DNA of 64,000 nt from Oscillospiraceae bacterium (GTDB taxonomy: Bacteria > Bacillota > Clostridia > Oscillospirales > Oscillospiraceae): contig JAFRER010000015.1 in assembly GCA_017434755.1 (NCBI GenBank), positions 1-64,000 on the forward strand. Reading direction: 5' to 3'. The notes under the pieces were generated by a model. The model did not search any database. It was given only the letters and a program-made list of their open reading frames with translations, and was not told where the DNA came from. The translations under genes and the position numbers were made by a program. Positions 18,135 through 26,933 of this stretch are shown piece by piece (the stretch's first letter is position 1; each line of letters begins with the position of its first letter).

Positions 18135-19109
18135 TCAGAACTCCGGTCCGGTGACTCCAAAGTATTTTTCGGCAAAATCCACCTTGTTGACGGTGAATTC
18201 TCTGCCGCGAAGATAATCGAGGATGCCCGCTTCCGTCGGGAAACGGAAAGCGAGTTTATATGAATAGAGTGCCTGCCCTTTCTCTCCGTATGAGCGGTTG
18301 AGCTTTTCCACGCCGTATTTGCCGTCCCCGAGCAGCGGGTGGCCGGCATATGCCATTTGGGCGCGGATCTGATGCGTTCTGCCGGTGAGCAGATGGCATT
18401 CGACAAGGGAGAGACCGCCTGCAGAGCGGAGCACGCGATATTCGGTTATCGCGGTCTTTGCTCCGGGTTCGTTCTTTTTCTTTATATAGACCTGATTCTT
18501 TGATGCGTCCTTGAAAAGAAAGTTTTCCAGCCTGCCCTCGGAGGGCTTCGGTCTTCCCTGAACAACGCACAGATAGTACTTTTCAATCTCACGGTCCCGG
18601 ATTTTTTCGTTCAGGATCCTGAGGGACTCGGCGTTCTTCGCGGCGATAACGATACCGCCCGTGTTGCGGTCAATCCTGTTGCACAGGGCGGGAGTGAAGG
18701 AGTTTTCCTTCCTGGGATCCCATTCGCCCTTCTGCGCCAGATATGCCTGTATGTGGGCGATGAGCGTGTTGTAGTCCCAGGTTCCGGCGCTGTGGCAGAG
18801 AATGCCGGGTTTCTTGTCTGCAAGGAGGATGTTCTCATCCTCGTAGACGATGTCCAGCCTGGGCGTGCCGACTTTCAGATAGGCGTTCTCCTCACGCGGA
18901 GTTTCAAAGAACTCGTCGTTTATGTACAGGCTGACAAGGTCGCCTTCGGCAAGACGGCAGTCGCGCTTCGACCCTTTACCGTTCACCTTGATGCGTTTCA
19001 GCCTTATGTATTTCTGAAGAAGCGACTCCGGGAGCAAAGGAACGGCTTTGCCGACAAAACGGTCCAGCCTCTGACCGGAATCGTTCCTGCCTACAGTGAA
19101 TTCTTTCAT
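18135..19109 (-). CDS. RluA/RluD-family pseudouridine synthase
   Basis: An RNA pseudouridine synthase of 324 residues, with an N-terminal S4 RNA-binding domain (QRLDRFVGKAVPLLPESLLQ region, residues about 13-60) and the RluA catalytic domain. The catalytic motif reads CNRIDRNTGGIVIAAKN, with the nucleophile Asp in RIDRNTGG. The motif LLTGRTHQIRAQMAYAGHPLLGD follows near the C-terminus in two adjoining pieces. The target is probably a position in 23S rRNA, but RluC, RluD and other paralogues cannot be separated by eye. The start at 19109 gives a standard N-terminus; the longer frame upstream to 19679 reads antisense to the DUF177 gene and is not coding. Confidence 0.92.
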   Translation of the reverse strand: MKEFTVGRNDSGQRLDRFVGKAVPLLPESLLQKYIRLKRIKVNGKGSKRDCRLAEGDLVSLYINDEFFETPREENAYLKVGTPRLDIVYEDENILLADKKPGILCHSAGTWDYNTLIAHIQAYLAQKGEWDPRKENSFTPALCNRIDRNTGGIVIAAKNAESLRILNEKIRDREIEKYYLCVVQGRPKPSEGRLENFLFKDASKNQVYIKKKNEPGAKTAITEYRVLRSAGGLSLVECHLLTGRTHQIRAQMAYAGHPLLGDGKYGVEKLNRSYGEKGQALYSYKLAFRFPTEAGILDYLRGREFTVNKVDFAEKYFGVTGPEF

Positions 19110-19239
19110 GAAAAAACGTCCGAAATAATAAGGTTTTTTTGGATTATACAACACAAAAATTCTGTTGACAAGCCTTGACAAGTCTACTATAATATCAAAG
19201 CTGACGTTTTCGGACTCTTTCCGGAAGGCGGGTTGACAT

Positions 19240-19734
19240 ATGCTGCTCGACTTGAGAGAAATCATTGAAGTTCCCGGAAAAAGGATCGGCTTTGACAGGG
19301 ATATCGAATCAGACAATCTGGTATTCGATTCCGTGAAGGTGTTTCTTTCTCCTCTGCATGCGGAAGGCAGTGTGTACAATGAGGCCGGGGTGCTCCGTCT
19401 GAGCGGTGAGGCCAGGGCTGATCTGCTGTGCATCTGTGACCGCTGCGGAGAGGAATTCGAAAGCGAAAAGGTCACAAAGCTCGATGCCGTGATCACGGAG
19501 GAGCCGTCCGATGATGATCCGGAGCTTTTCATCCTGCATGATGACGGGATAGATCTGGACGAGGTGGTCTCCACCTGTTTCATCCTCGACATGGAGACAA
19601 AGTTCCTCTGCCGGGAAGACTGCAGAGGGATCTGTCCGGGCTGCGGCGTTGATCTTAATAAAGGCACATGTACGTGCAAAAAACAAATCGATCCAAGATT
19701 TGCTGTGCTTGAGCAGCTTTTGGATAAAGACTAA
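19240..19734 (+). CDS. yceD: DUF177/YceD-family protein
   Basis: A 164-residue protein of the DUF177 (YceD) family, widely found just upstream of rpmF and linked to 23S rRNA processing/accumulation in plants and bacteria. Two cysteine clusters are visible: CICDRCGEEF near residue 65 and CREDCRGICPGCGVDLNKG near residue 125, followed by CTCKK; they may bind zinc. rpmF begins 39 bases later with its own ribosome binding site, so the two are an operon. The start ATG 19240 follows GGAAGGCGGG. Confidence 0.9.
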   Translation: MLLDLREIIEVPGKRIGFDRDIESDNLVFDSVKVFLSPLHAEGSVYNEAGVLRLSGEARADLLCICDRCGEEFESEKVTKLDAVITEEPSDDDPELFILHDDGIDLDEVVSTCFILDMETKFLCREDCRGICPGCGVDLNKGTCTCKKQIDPRFAVLEQLLDKD

Positions 19735-19773
19735 TCTGGCTGCTCAGAACAGCTGATATCAGGAGGTGTCATC

Positions 19774-19962
19774 ATGGCGGTCCCGAAGGGAAAGGTATCA
19801 CGGCAGAGACGTGATAAAAGACGTTCTTCCACATGGAAGCTCACTGCTCCCGGCCTGGTCAAGTGCCCGAACTGCGGAGCATTCTGCATGCCTCATCGTG
19901 CCTGCAAGGCATGCGGTCAGTATAATGGCCGTACTGTCATAAACGTCGAGGAGAGCAAGTAA
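19774..19962 (+). CDS. rpmF: 50S ribosomal protein L32
   Basis: L32 is a 62-residue large-subunit protein. The N-terminus MAVPKGKVSRQRRDKRRS is diagnostic. The zinc-ribbon type pattern CPNC...CKACG is intact (four cysteines), so this is the zinc-binding (C+) form. AGGAGG lies ahead of ATG 19774. The normal partner plsX/fabH lipid genes do not follow; instead the DUF512 radical-SAM gene does. Confidence 0.98.
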   Translation: MAVPKGKVSRQRRDKRRSSTWKLTAPGLVKCPNCGAFCMPHRACKACGQYNGRTVINVEESK

Positions 19963-20019
19963 AGAGCTTAATGGAGGAGAGGCGGTGTGCCTGTCCTCCT
20001 TTTGCTTTTTTGAGCCGCT

Positions 20020-21375
20020 ATGAGGAACAAGATAAAAAGCATAGATGAGTGGAGCCCTCTTTGCGGAAAGGTATCCGTGGGGGATTCCCTTCTGTCCATT
20101 AACGGCAACACAGTCCGCGACGTTCTGGACTATAAGTATTACGCCTATGATGAAGAGCTTGAACTGGTCATGGGCAGACCGGACGGCGGAACCTATGAAC
20201 TGCATATCGAAAAACCGGAAGGCGGAGAGCTGGGTTTGGACTTTGAGAATTATCTCATGGATTCCGCCCGGTCCTGCGCCAACAACTGCATTTTCTGCTT
20301 TATCGACCAGCTGCCGCCCGGAATGAGAAAGACCCTGTATTTCAAGGACGACGACACAAGGCTGAGTTTTCTCATGGGAAATTACATCACCCTCACCAAT
20401 CTCTCAAGGAGAGAGATCGAGAGGATCAAGGCCCTGCGCATAAGCCCGGTGAATGTGTCTGTCCATACAACGGATCCTCAGCTCAGGGTGCAAATGCTCC
20501 GCAATCCCCGTGCGGGAGAGAGCATCGGCGTGATGAGGGAGTTTGCGGAGGCGGGGATCGTGATGAACTGCCAGATCGTCTGCTGCCCCGGCATAAACGA
20601 CGGACAGGCTCTCGACAGGACGATGAGAGACCTTGCGGAGATGTATCCCCAGGTGAGGAGTGTCTCCGTGGTGCCTGTCGGACTGACAAAATACAGAGAA
20701 GGTCTGTATCAGCTTACGTCTTTCACTCCGGAAAGCGCCGCGAAACTGATCTCTCAGGTGGGAGCCTTTGCAGACAGCTGTTTTGTAAAGCACGGGAGCC
20801 GCATTTTCTTCTGCTCGGATGAGCTTTATATCAAAGCGGGGAAGGAACTCCCGCCGGACGAGTATTATGAAGAGCATATCCAGCTGGAAAACGGCGTCGG
20901 GATGATCCGGCTGCTGGAGACGGAATTCAATTCCGCGCTCTCGCTTGCCGATGAGCCGGACGGAATGCCCTTTGCCATAGTTGCGGGCGAGGCGGTCGCA
21001 CCTTATCTGGAGAAAATGCTGGATAAGGCCCGGGCACGCTTCCCCGGACTCAAGGGCAGGGTATATGCGGTAAAGAACGATTTCTTCGGACCGGAGATCA
21101 ACGTGACCGGCCTGATAACAGGCGGCGACATGATAAGGCAGCTCAAAGGCAGACAGCTCGGAGAGCGGCTGATCATATCGCAGAATATGCTGCGGCATCC
21201 CGAGATGGACTTTCTGGACGATATCACGATACGTCAGGCGGAAGAGGCACTCGGTGTGAGGATCGTTCCCGTCAGACAGGACGGGTTCGAGCTGCTGGAT
21301 GCGATGTTCGGGATCGTTGAGGAGATCCCGGATCCCTCCGAGGGCGAGGATACGGAATATTACAGGTACAATTAA
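20020..21375 (+). CDS. DUF512 radical-SAM/PDZ protein
   Basis: A 451-residue protein of the DUF512 family (TIGR03279-like putative FeS-containing oxidoreductase). Residues about 1-70 form a PDZ-like domain (VSVGDSLLSINGNTVRDVLD). A radical-SAM-type C-x3-C-x2-C motif follows (SCANNCIFCFIDQLPP), then the DUF512 domain with QIVCCPGINDG and VTGLITGGD. No reaction is established for the family. As in many Clostridia it sits directly upstream of der, with 21 bases between them, and the two are probably cotranscribed with the PlsY-like and ahcY genes. Confidence 0.9.
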   Translation: MRNKIKSIDEWSPLCGKVSVGDSLLSINGNTVRDVLDYKYYAYDEELELVMGRPDGGTYELHIEKPEGGELGLDFENYLMDSARSCANNCIFCFIDQLPPGMRKTLYFKDDDTRLSFLMGNYITLTNLSRREIERIKALRISPVNVSVHTTDPQLRVQMLRNPRAGESIGVMREFAEAGIVMNCQIVCCPGINDGQALDRTMRDLAEMYPQVRSVSVVPVGLTKYREGLYQLTSFTPESAAKLISQVGAFADSCFVKHGSRIFFCSDELYIKAGKELPPDEYYEEHIQLENGVGMIRLLETEFNSALSLADEPDGMPFAIVAGEAVAPYLEKMLDKARARFPGLKGRVYAVKNDFFGPEINVTGLITGGDMIRQLKGRQLGERLIISQNMLRHPEMDFLDDITIRQAEEALGVRIVPVRQDGFELLDAMFGIVEEIPDPSEGEDTEYYRYN

Positions 21376-21396
21376 TAACTGCGGGTAAAAAAAACT

Positions 21397-22722
21397 ATGT
21401 CAAAACCACTGGTAGCGATAGTCGGCCGGCCGAACGTCGGCAAATCCATGCTTTTCAACAAGCTGGTCGGGCAGAGACTGTCAATCGTTGAAGATACTCC
21501 CGGCGTCACGCGGGACAGATTATATGCCGAATGCGAATGGTGCGGCAGACAGTTCAATATTGTGGACACGGGCGGCATCGAGCCGACCGCGGACAGCGAG
21601 ATCCTTGAGTTTATGAGAGAGCAGGCGCAGATCGCCATCAGCGCCGCGGACGTGATCGTATTCGTCGGCGATCTGAGGACGGGCGTGACGGCTTCGGACA
21701 AAGACGTCGCGAACATGCTGCTCCGCTCACACAAGCCCGTGGTCCTCGCCGTGAACAAGGCTGACTCCACCGGGCCGACGGACCCCGGCGTATATGAGTT
21801 CTATTCCCTGGGCCTCGGCGATCCCATCCCGGTCTCCGCCGTCCACGGCCACGGGACGGGGGACCTTCTTGACGAGTGCCTGAAATATTTCCCGCCGGAG
21901 TCGGAAGAAGAGGAAGAGGACGACCGCATCCGTGTCGCCGTGATCGGCAAGCCGAACGTCGGCAAATCGTCGCTGGTCAACCACATACTCGGTGAAAAGC
22001 GGGTGATCGTCAGCGATGAAGCCGGCACGACCCGTGATGCAGTGGACAGTCCTTTTGAAAACAAATACGGCAAATATGTATTCATAGACACCGCCGGCAT
22101 CCGCAGAAGATCCAAGGTCGAGGAGCGAGTGGAGAAATTCTCCGTCATGCGCGCCCAGATGGCCATCGAAAGAGCCGATGTGTGCCTGATCATGATCGAT
22201 GCCAGAGACGGCGTCACCGAGCAGGACACAAAGATCGCCGGACTGGCACATGAGGCCGGCAAAGCAAGCATCATTGTGGTGAACAAATGGGATCTTGTGG
22301 AAAAAGAGACGGGCACGCTGGAAAAAATGCGCAAGGAAGTCCTGAGGGATCTCAGCTTCATGAGTTATGCTCCTGTCATCTTTATCTCCGCGGTGACGGG
22401 ACAGAGGACCGAAAAACTCTTTGAGCTCATCAATTATGTGGCGGACCAGAATGCCATGCGCATCACCACCGGCATGCTCAACGACGTGCTCGCGGACGCG
22501 CAGGCGAGGGTCCAGCCTCCGACGGACAAGGGCCGCAGACTGAAAATATATTATATTACACAAACGGGTGTTAAACCGCCGACATTTGTGGTATTCTGTA
22601 ATTCAAGAGAGCTGTTCCATTTTTCGTATCAGCGCTATCTTGAGAATCAGATCAGAGGAGTATTCGGCCTTGAGGGGACCCCTGTGAGGCTGATCGTCAG
22701 GCAGAAAGGAGAGACGGAATAA
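21397..22722 (+). CDS. der: ribosome-assembly GTPase Der (EngA)
   Basis: Der has two tandem GTPase domains and a KH-like domain, and is required for 50S subunit assembly. G1 motifs are GRPNVGKSMLFNKL (residue 8) and GKPNVGKSSLVNHIL (residue 187); DTGG and DTAGIRRRSKVEERVEKFS are the G3 regions; NKAD and NKWD are the G4 motifs. Length 441 residues is typical. The C-terminal KH domain ends at the TAA that overlaps the ATG of the next gene by one base. Confidence 0.97.
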   Translation: MSKPLVAIVGRPNVGKSMLFNKLVGQRLSIVEDTPGVTRDRLYAECEWCGRQFNIVDTGGIEPTADSEILEFMREQAQIAISAADVIVFVGDLRTGVTASDKDVANMLLRSHKPVVLAVNKADSTGPTDPGVYEFYSLGLGDPIPVSAVHGHGTGDLLDECLKYFPPESEEEEEDDRIRVAVIGKPNVGKSSLVNHILGEKRVIVSDEAGTTRDAVDSPFENKYGKYVFIDTAGIRRRSKVEERVEKFSVMRAQMAIERADVCLIMIDARDGVTEQDTKIAGLAHEAGKASIIVVNKWDLVEKETGTLEKMRKEVLRDLSFMSYAPVIFISAVTGQRTEKLFELINYVADQNAMRITTGMLNDVLADAQARVQPPTDKGRRLKIYYITQTGVKPPTFVVFCNSRELFHFSYQRYLENQIRGVFGLEGTPVRLIVRQKGETE

Positions 22723-23360
22723 TGTATTATCTGCTGCTGCTCATTACGGCGGTCATAGCATATGCTTTCGGAAGCCTCAGTACATTAACGATCGCGTCTC
22801 TCTATATTTTCCGTAAGAACCTGCGCAAGCTGGGCAAGGGAAACACCTGGCTGTCCAACTTCCGACGGATCTACGGCCTGGGCGGGATCCTCAAGCTTCT
22901 CGCGGTGGAGCTCGTGAAGGACATCGTGCCGATCATTATCGGCGGACTGCTTCTTTCCATAAAGGGGCACGGGGATATCGGAAGGGTGTTTGCAGGCTAC
23001 TGCGTGATCGTTGGAAGACAGTGGCCCATGTTCTATGATTTCAAAGGCGGATACGCCACCGTTGCCATCGTCATCACGGCCTTCTTCGCGGAGATCTCCA
23101 TCGGAGCCGCCGCCCTTGTTGCCGCGGTCCTCGTCACCTGGCTCAGCAAATACATTTCCCTCGGTTCGCTGGCTGCTGCAGCCATGATGCTGGTCACATC
23201 CATTCTTGTTTCGGATGATCAGCGTCTGGTGACCTATCTTGCCCTTGCAACGCTGATCATCGTTCTCATCCGCTGTCTGCCGAGCATCGTGAGGATAGCG
23301 GGCGGCAGAGAACTGAAACTCAGCTTTGAGAAGGACCTCAGCTATAAATTCGATAAATAG
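22722..23360 (+). CDS. degenerate PlsY-like membrane protein
   Basis: This 212-residue membrane protein occupies the place of plsY (acyl-phosphate:glycerol-3-phosphate acyltransferase) downstream of der and shares its topology and motif positions. The motifs are altered. Motif 1 reads GKGNTWLSNF where PlsY has GSGNxGATN. Motif 2 reads GRQWPMFYDFKGGYATVA (residues 98-115) where PlsY has GHxxPxFxxFKGGKGVAT, losing the His and a Lys-Gly. Motif 3 reads SIVRIAGGRE. It overlaps der by one base and is followed 12 bases later by ahcY. It may be a diverged acyltransferase, or a PlsY paralogue with another substrate; a true plsY would then lie elsewhere. Confidence 0.75.
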   Translation: MYYLLLLITAVIAYAFGSLSTLTIASLYIFRKNLRKLGKGNTWLSNFRRIYGLGGILKLLAVELVKDIVPIIIGGLLLSIKGHGDIGRVFAGYCVIVGRQWPMFYDFKGGYATVAIVITAFFAEISIGAAALVAAVLVTWLSKYISLGSLAAAAMMLVTSILVSDDQRLVTYLALATLIIVLIRCLPSIVRIAGGRELKLSFEKDLSYKFDK

Positions 23361-23372
23361 GGATCTGACAAT

Positions 23373-24608
23373 ATGAGTGACATTCGGGATATCAGCCTTG
23401 CCCCCTCCGGGGAAATGAAGATCAGATGGGTAGAGCGCAATATGCCGGTGCTCAGCAGCATCGGCAGGGAGTTTGCGAAAACGAGGCCGTTTGAGGGTCT
23501 TAAAATCGCGCTCTCGGTACATCTGGAGGCAAAGACTGCGTACCTCTGCCGCGTGATGGAAATGGGCGGGGCTGAGATGTACGTCACAGGATCGAATCCG
23601 CTTTCAACACATGACGATGTCGCGGCTGCTCTCGTGTCCAAAGGGATGAATGTCTTCGCAAAACACGGCTGCAGCATGGATGAATATATGGACGCGCTCC
23701 GCAATGTCCTGAAACCGGGCCCGAACATCATCATCGACGACGGCGGCGACCTTGTGAATCTGCTCCATACGGAGATGCAGGACCTCATCCCCGGCGTGAT
23801 AGGCGGCTGCGAGGAGACCACGACGGGCATCCACAGGCTGAAGATCATGGCCAGAGAGGGTACGCTCCGATTCCCCATGGTGATGGTGAACGAGGCCGAC
23901 TGCAAGCACATGTTCGATAACCGATACGGCACCGGGCAGTCCGTGTGGGACGGCATCAACCGGACCACCAACCTGATCGTCGCCGGCAAATACGTTGTGG
24001 TGTCGGGCTACGGCTGGTGCGGCAAGGGCGTTTCCCTCCGTGCCAAGGGGCTGGGGGCCAAAGTGATCATCACCGAGACAGATCCGGTCCGCGCACTCGA
24101 GGCGGTGATGGACGGCTATGAGGTCATGCCTATGGCCCAGGCCGCCAAAGTGGGCGACATGTTCGTCACGGTGACAGGATGCAGCGACGTCATCACGGGA
24201 GAGCACTTCGAGACGATGAAAGACGGAGCGATCCTGACCAATGCGGGCCATTTCGACGTGGAGGTCGACATGGCGGGGCTGAACAGGATCGCGGTTGAGA
24301 AATATGAGGCAAGGCACAATATCGACGGCTATGTTCTCCCGAACGGAAAGACGCTTTTTGTTATAGCGGAGGGAAGGCTCGTCAATCTTGCCGCCGGAGA
24401 CGGACATCCCGCAGAGATCATGGATATGAGCTTCGCCATCCAGGCGATGAGCGCGGAGTACCTTGTGAAGCACAGAGATTCCCTGAAGCCCGGCGTCATC
24501 CCGGTGCCGAGGGAGACCGACGAGGCGGTGGCGTACAAGAAGCTCGCCTCCATGGGCGTGGAGATCGACCATCTGACGCAGGAACAGAGGGACTACCTCG
24601 GTCTTTGA
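23373..24608 (+). CDS. ahcY: S-adenosylhomocysteine hydrolase
   Basis: AhcY splits S-adenosylhomocysteine reversibly into homocysteine and adenosine, clearing the product of SAM-dependent methylation. Substrate-domain motifs include GSNPLSTHDDVAAAL and IDDGGDLV. The NAD-binding loop is GYGWCGKGVSLRAKGLGA. Length 411 residues matches the short bacterial form that lacks the 40-residue insertion of the eukaryotic type. The start ATG 23373 follows GATAGGGATC, a weak site, 12 bases after the PlsY-like gene. Many Clostridia use Pfs/LuxS instead. The nearby SAM-riboswitch/metK unit completes the SAM cycle in the window. Confidence 0.96.
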   Translation: MSDIRDISLAPSGEMKIRWVERNMPVLSSIGREFAKTRPFEGLKIALSVHLEAKTAYLCRVMEMGGAEMYVTGSNPLSTHDDVAAALVSKGMNVFAKHGCSMDEYMDALRNVLKPGPNIIIDDGGDLVNLLHTEMQDLIPGVIGGCEETTTGIHRLKIMAREGTLRFPMVMVNEADCKHMFDNRYGTGQSVWDGINRTTNLIVAGKYVVVSGYGWCGKGVSLRAKGLGAKVIITETDPVRALEAVMDGYEVMPMAQAAKVGDMFVTVTGCSDVITGEHFETMKDGAILTNAGHFDVEVDMAGLNRIAVEKYEARHNIDGYVLPNGKTLFVIAEGRLVNLAAGDGHPAEIMDMSFAIQAMSAEYLVKHRDSLKPGVIPVPRETDEAVAYKKLASMGVEIDHLTQEQRDYLGL

Positions 24609-24623
24609 ACGAAAACAGAAAAA

Positions 24624-24662
24624 ACCAGCCCGCAGTCAACCGACTGCGGGCTGCTTTTTCTC
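24624..24662. terminator. bidirectional terminator
   Basis: AGCCCGCAGTCAACCGACTGCGGGCT with a flanking T run (and A run on the left) ends the der-ahcY transcript and the minus-strand lipid-kinase operon. Confidence 0.9.
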
Positions 24663-24670
24663 ATGTATAA

Positions 24671-25486
24671 TCAGGGCTGAAAAGCGGAGTATTCCGTCAC
24701 GTTGAGAACGGTCTCCCCGTCAATCTGCGCCGCACAGGGGCGGGAGAACTTCACATGCACCTCGTTCCCGGTGAATATGCTCACGATGCCGGTTTTTTTC
24801 ACATGCTCGCCTTTGAATATGGATGGGAACGCCATCAGCGCCTTTAGTTTTGATCTGCAGTGGTACACCACAACGCTCAGTTTTCCGGAGGACCTGTCCT
24901 GATCAGGAGCCATATTCATCCCGCCGCCGTAGTATCTGCCCTTCATGGTGGGAGCGATCCATACGTGATCGAACTCATGGACCTGTCCGTCCACCGTGAC
25001 GGTGGCATGACAGGGCTTGAAGTGGAACAGAAGGCCCTTGATCGCGATCCCGGAATAATTGATCTCCTCCTGAGGAGACTTCTCCTTGATCTGATCGGCT
25101 ACCTCGCAGCAGTAGCCGTCGATGCCGAAGCCCATGTTGTTGATGAAGAGTTTCTCGAGTCCGTTGACCTTTACGGTCGGCAGATCCTTGAGAAACCCGT
25201 TGATGAGCACTTCCTCGCCGGGCATTTTGCCGATGTCCGTGAGGAAATCGTTCCCGGTGCCGCTGCCGAGGAGATAGATGTTGTTTTTGATCTCCTCACC
25301 GTTTACCGCGTTGATGAAGTAATTCAGAGTGCCGTCTCCGCCGATGAGCACGACCTCGTCTTCGGGCCGGAGACTGCGCAGGTATTCGACATAGTCCAGA
25401 CCGACCGCATCCACGAGCTGGGTATCAAATCCGATCTCCGGCCGGATGCCGTTGTTTGCAAGAGAATTATAAAGGTAATACTTCAT
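24671..25486 (-). CDS. diacylglycerol-kinase-family lipid kinase
   Basis: A 271-residue member of the DAGK/YegS/BmrU family. The catalytic GGDGT motif is VVLIGGDGTLNYFINAV (residues about 46-62), and GSGTGNDFLTD is the second glycine-rich motif. Such enzymes phosphorylate diacylglycerol or related lipids using ATP. It is the last gene of a five-gene minus-strand operon, 15 bases after a YhhN-family gene. This places lipid chemistry with PII-like regulators. The substrate is not known. Confidence 0.88.
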   Translation of the reverse strand: MKYYLYNSLANNGIRPEIGFDTQLVDAVGLDYVEYLRSLRPEDEVVLIGGDGTLNYFINAVNGEEIKNNIYLLGSGTGNDFLTDIGKMPGEEVLINGFLKDLPTVKVNGLEKLFINNMGFGIDGYCCEVADQIKEKSPQEEINYSGIAIKGLLFHFKPCHATVTVDGQVHEFDHVWIAPTMKGRYYGGGMNMAPDQDRSSGKLSVVVYHCRSKLKALMAFPSIFKGEHVKKTGIVSIFTGNEVHVKFSRPCAAQIDGETVLNVTEYSAFQP

Positions 25487-25501
25487 GTTCGACCTCCGTT
25501 A

Positions 25502-26146
25502 TTACAATAGTCCTAAAACGATCAGCAGTTCGCCTATGGAATAGGTGAGCATAACAAGAAAATGGGTCTGGAGTTTTCCGTCTTTCTTGAAGCGCACGAA
25601 AAACAGGGAAGAGTCCGAAATAAAAAACAGTACCGCGCCGATACAGGTGGTGAGAGTGGCAATGCCGGGAGCACTGAGATACCGGAAGATCGCAAAGCAG
25701 TTCATCGCCCCGTTCAGAAGCAGATACAGGAACATCGGATAAAACAGCATCCTGGGAAGATAAGGCTTGAGTCTGGCAAAAATAAAACAGACCGCGCACA
25801 CGAAGAAAAGCGCCAGAACGATGATAATGACCGGATGCAGTGAGCAGAAATCGATGTCCCTGGAATAGCCGAGGATGAAGAACAGATGGCTCAGCATGAA
25901 AGCGATGCCGCCGGCTGTGAACCACTTCACGCCTTTCGGGATCAGAAGCACGTCACCGAGCCAGCTGAACAGAAGTGCGAGGATGATCAGCACCACCACA
26001 TTGCTTGCGGCAAAGATATAGAATCCGAGCAGTGCCAGAAGGATAAAGGGCTTGGTTATATTGCGGAGCTTCTGGTTCTTTTTCAGGGAAGCGTACAGAT
26101 GAATCACAGTGGCAACAAAAAAAACGGCCAGAAAAAAGTATTTCAT
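25502..26146 (-). CDS. YhhN (TMEM86)-family membrane protein
   Basis: A 214-residue, roughly eight-helix membrane protein with the YhhN pattern: KPFILLALLGFY near residue 32, LLFSWLGDVLLI in the third helix and GAVLFFISDSSLFFVRF near residue 170. The GD and ISD aspartates are the conserved family positions. Animal relatives hydrolyse lysoplasmalogens. Here it lies between a DAGK-type lipid kinase gene and two PII-like genes. Clostridia often contain plasmalogens, so a lysoplasmalogenase role is plausible but only inferred. Confidence 0.82.
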   Translation of the reverse strand: MKYFFLAVFFVATVIHLYASLKKNQKLRNITKPFILLALLGFYIFAASNVVVLIILALLFSWLGDVLLIPKGVKWFTAGGIAFMLSHLFFILGYSRDIDFCSLHPVIIIVLALFFVCAVCFIFARLKPYLPRMLFYPMFLYLLLNGAMNCFAIFRYLSAPGIATLTTCIGAVLFFISDSSLFFVRFKKDGKLQTHFLVMLTYSIGELLIVLGLL

Positions 26147-26168
26147 CGTTTTCGGTTCTCCGTTCCGG

Positions 26169-26522
26169 TTATTCTGCAGGCTCTTCGGCCTTGGGACTCT
26201 CGTCTCCTACAAAGCCGCTCAGACCGATGGCTCGCTCGATCGGGAGAGAGAACGCTATGCCCTGCGCCTTGTTGCCAAGTCCGGCGGAGTCGTAAATGGA
26301 GCGGAGCACTTTGTCCTTGATATCCTCCGGGACCAGAATGATCACAATCTCTTTTTCCGGCTGCACGGTGAGTTTGAAGGCTTCTTCCGCCTCAAGAGGC
26401 GCGGTGCCGCGGCCTTTTATGATGGTGCCGCCGCCTGCCCCGGCTTTTCTCGCCGCATACATGACTTCGTCAGAAAAGCCTGTGTTGACCACGCAGAAAA
26501 CGGCTTCAAGTTTTTTCTCCAT
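26169..26522 (-). CDS. PII-like protein, second copy
   Basis: A 117-residue PII-superfamily protein. The strand-turn GGGTIIKGRGTAPLEAEEAF corresponds to the stretch leading into the T-loop, and GNKAQGIAFSLPIERAIGL to the C-terminal strand and loop. The uridylylated tyrosine motif of GlnB/GlnK is absent, so it is a PII-like, not a canonical, protein. The C-terminus carries a short SPKAEEPAE tail. It is preceded 12 bases upstream by a sister PII-like gene and followed 22 bases later by the YhhN gene. Such proteins often bind adenine nucleotides and gate a neighbouring membrane transporter. Confidence 0.85.
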   Translation of the reverse strand: MEKKLEAVFCVVNTGFSDEVMYAARKAGAGGGTIIKGRGTAPLEAEEAFKLTVQPEKEIVIILVPEDIKDKVLRSIYDSAGLGNKAQGIAFSLPIERAIGLSGFVGDESPKAEEPAE

Positions 26523-26534
26523 ATCTGTTCTCTC

Positions 26535-26918
26535 CTAAATAACTCTCAGGTCATTGCTCAAAAAGCCATAGCTCAGTTTCCCGATCACGCTGGAAAGGGG
26601 AACGGCAAAGGCGATGCCTGTGTTCCGGTTTATCGTGCGGAAGCGTTCTTCAAGAGCCTCCATGATCTTATCGAGAAGCTCCTCGCGAACTATGCTGAAT
26701 ATGATGCTTCTTTTGTTGTCTTTGAGACCGAGGAATTCGATCAGGTCCGTTTGCGCGGTACCGGTTCCGACCACACAGACCTGCAGATTGGCTTCAAAGG
26801 TCTGGAGGTAATCCGAGAAAAATGTTCCTTTTCCCTTCTGAACCACGGTGACCAGCAGCATCAGGCGCTCGGGAGCGATATTCTGGGGAGGAATGTGCTT
26901 CTGTTCAGATTCAGCCAT
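26535..26918 (-). CDS. PII-like protein, first copy
   Basis: A 127-residue PII-superfamily protein with the features of its neighbour but clearly divergent. It has an N-terminal extension of about 15 residues, LMLLVTVVQKGKG as first strand, a CVVGTGTAQTDLIEFLGL turn, and GIAFAVPLSSVIGKLSYGFL at the end. The T-loop region is short and lacks the PII tyrosine. It lies 15 bases after the DUF1538 membrane protein gene. Two non-identical PII-like subunits could form homotrimers with separate ligands, or a mixed trimer. Confidence 0.82.
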   Translation of the reverse strand: MAESEQKHIPPQNIAPERLMLLVTVVQKGKGTFFSDYLQTFEANLQVCVVGTGTAQTDLIEFLGLKDNKRSIIFSIVREELLDKIMEALEERFRTINRNTGIAFAVPLSSVIGKLSYGFLSNDLRVI

Positions 26919-26933
26919 CTTTCCGGCACCCCC

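Noticed and set aside
18134..18406. N-terminal extension of the CDF transporter to 18406
   Set aside because: It lies inside the pseudouridine synthase gene; ATG 18133 gives the family N-terminus.
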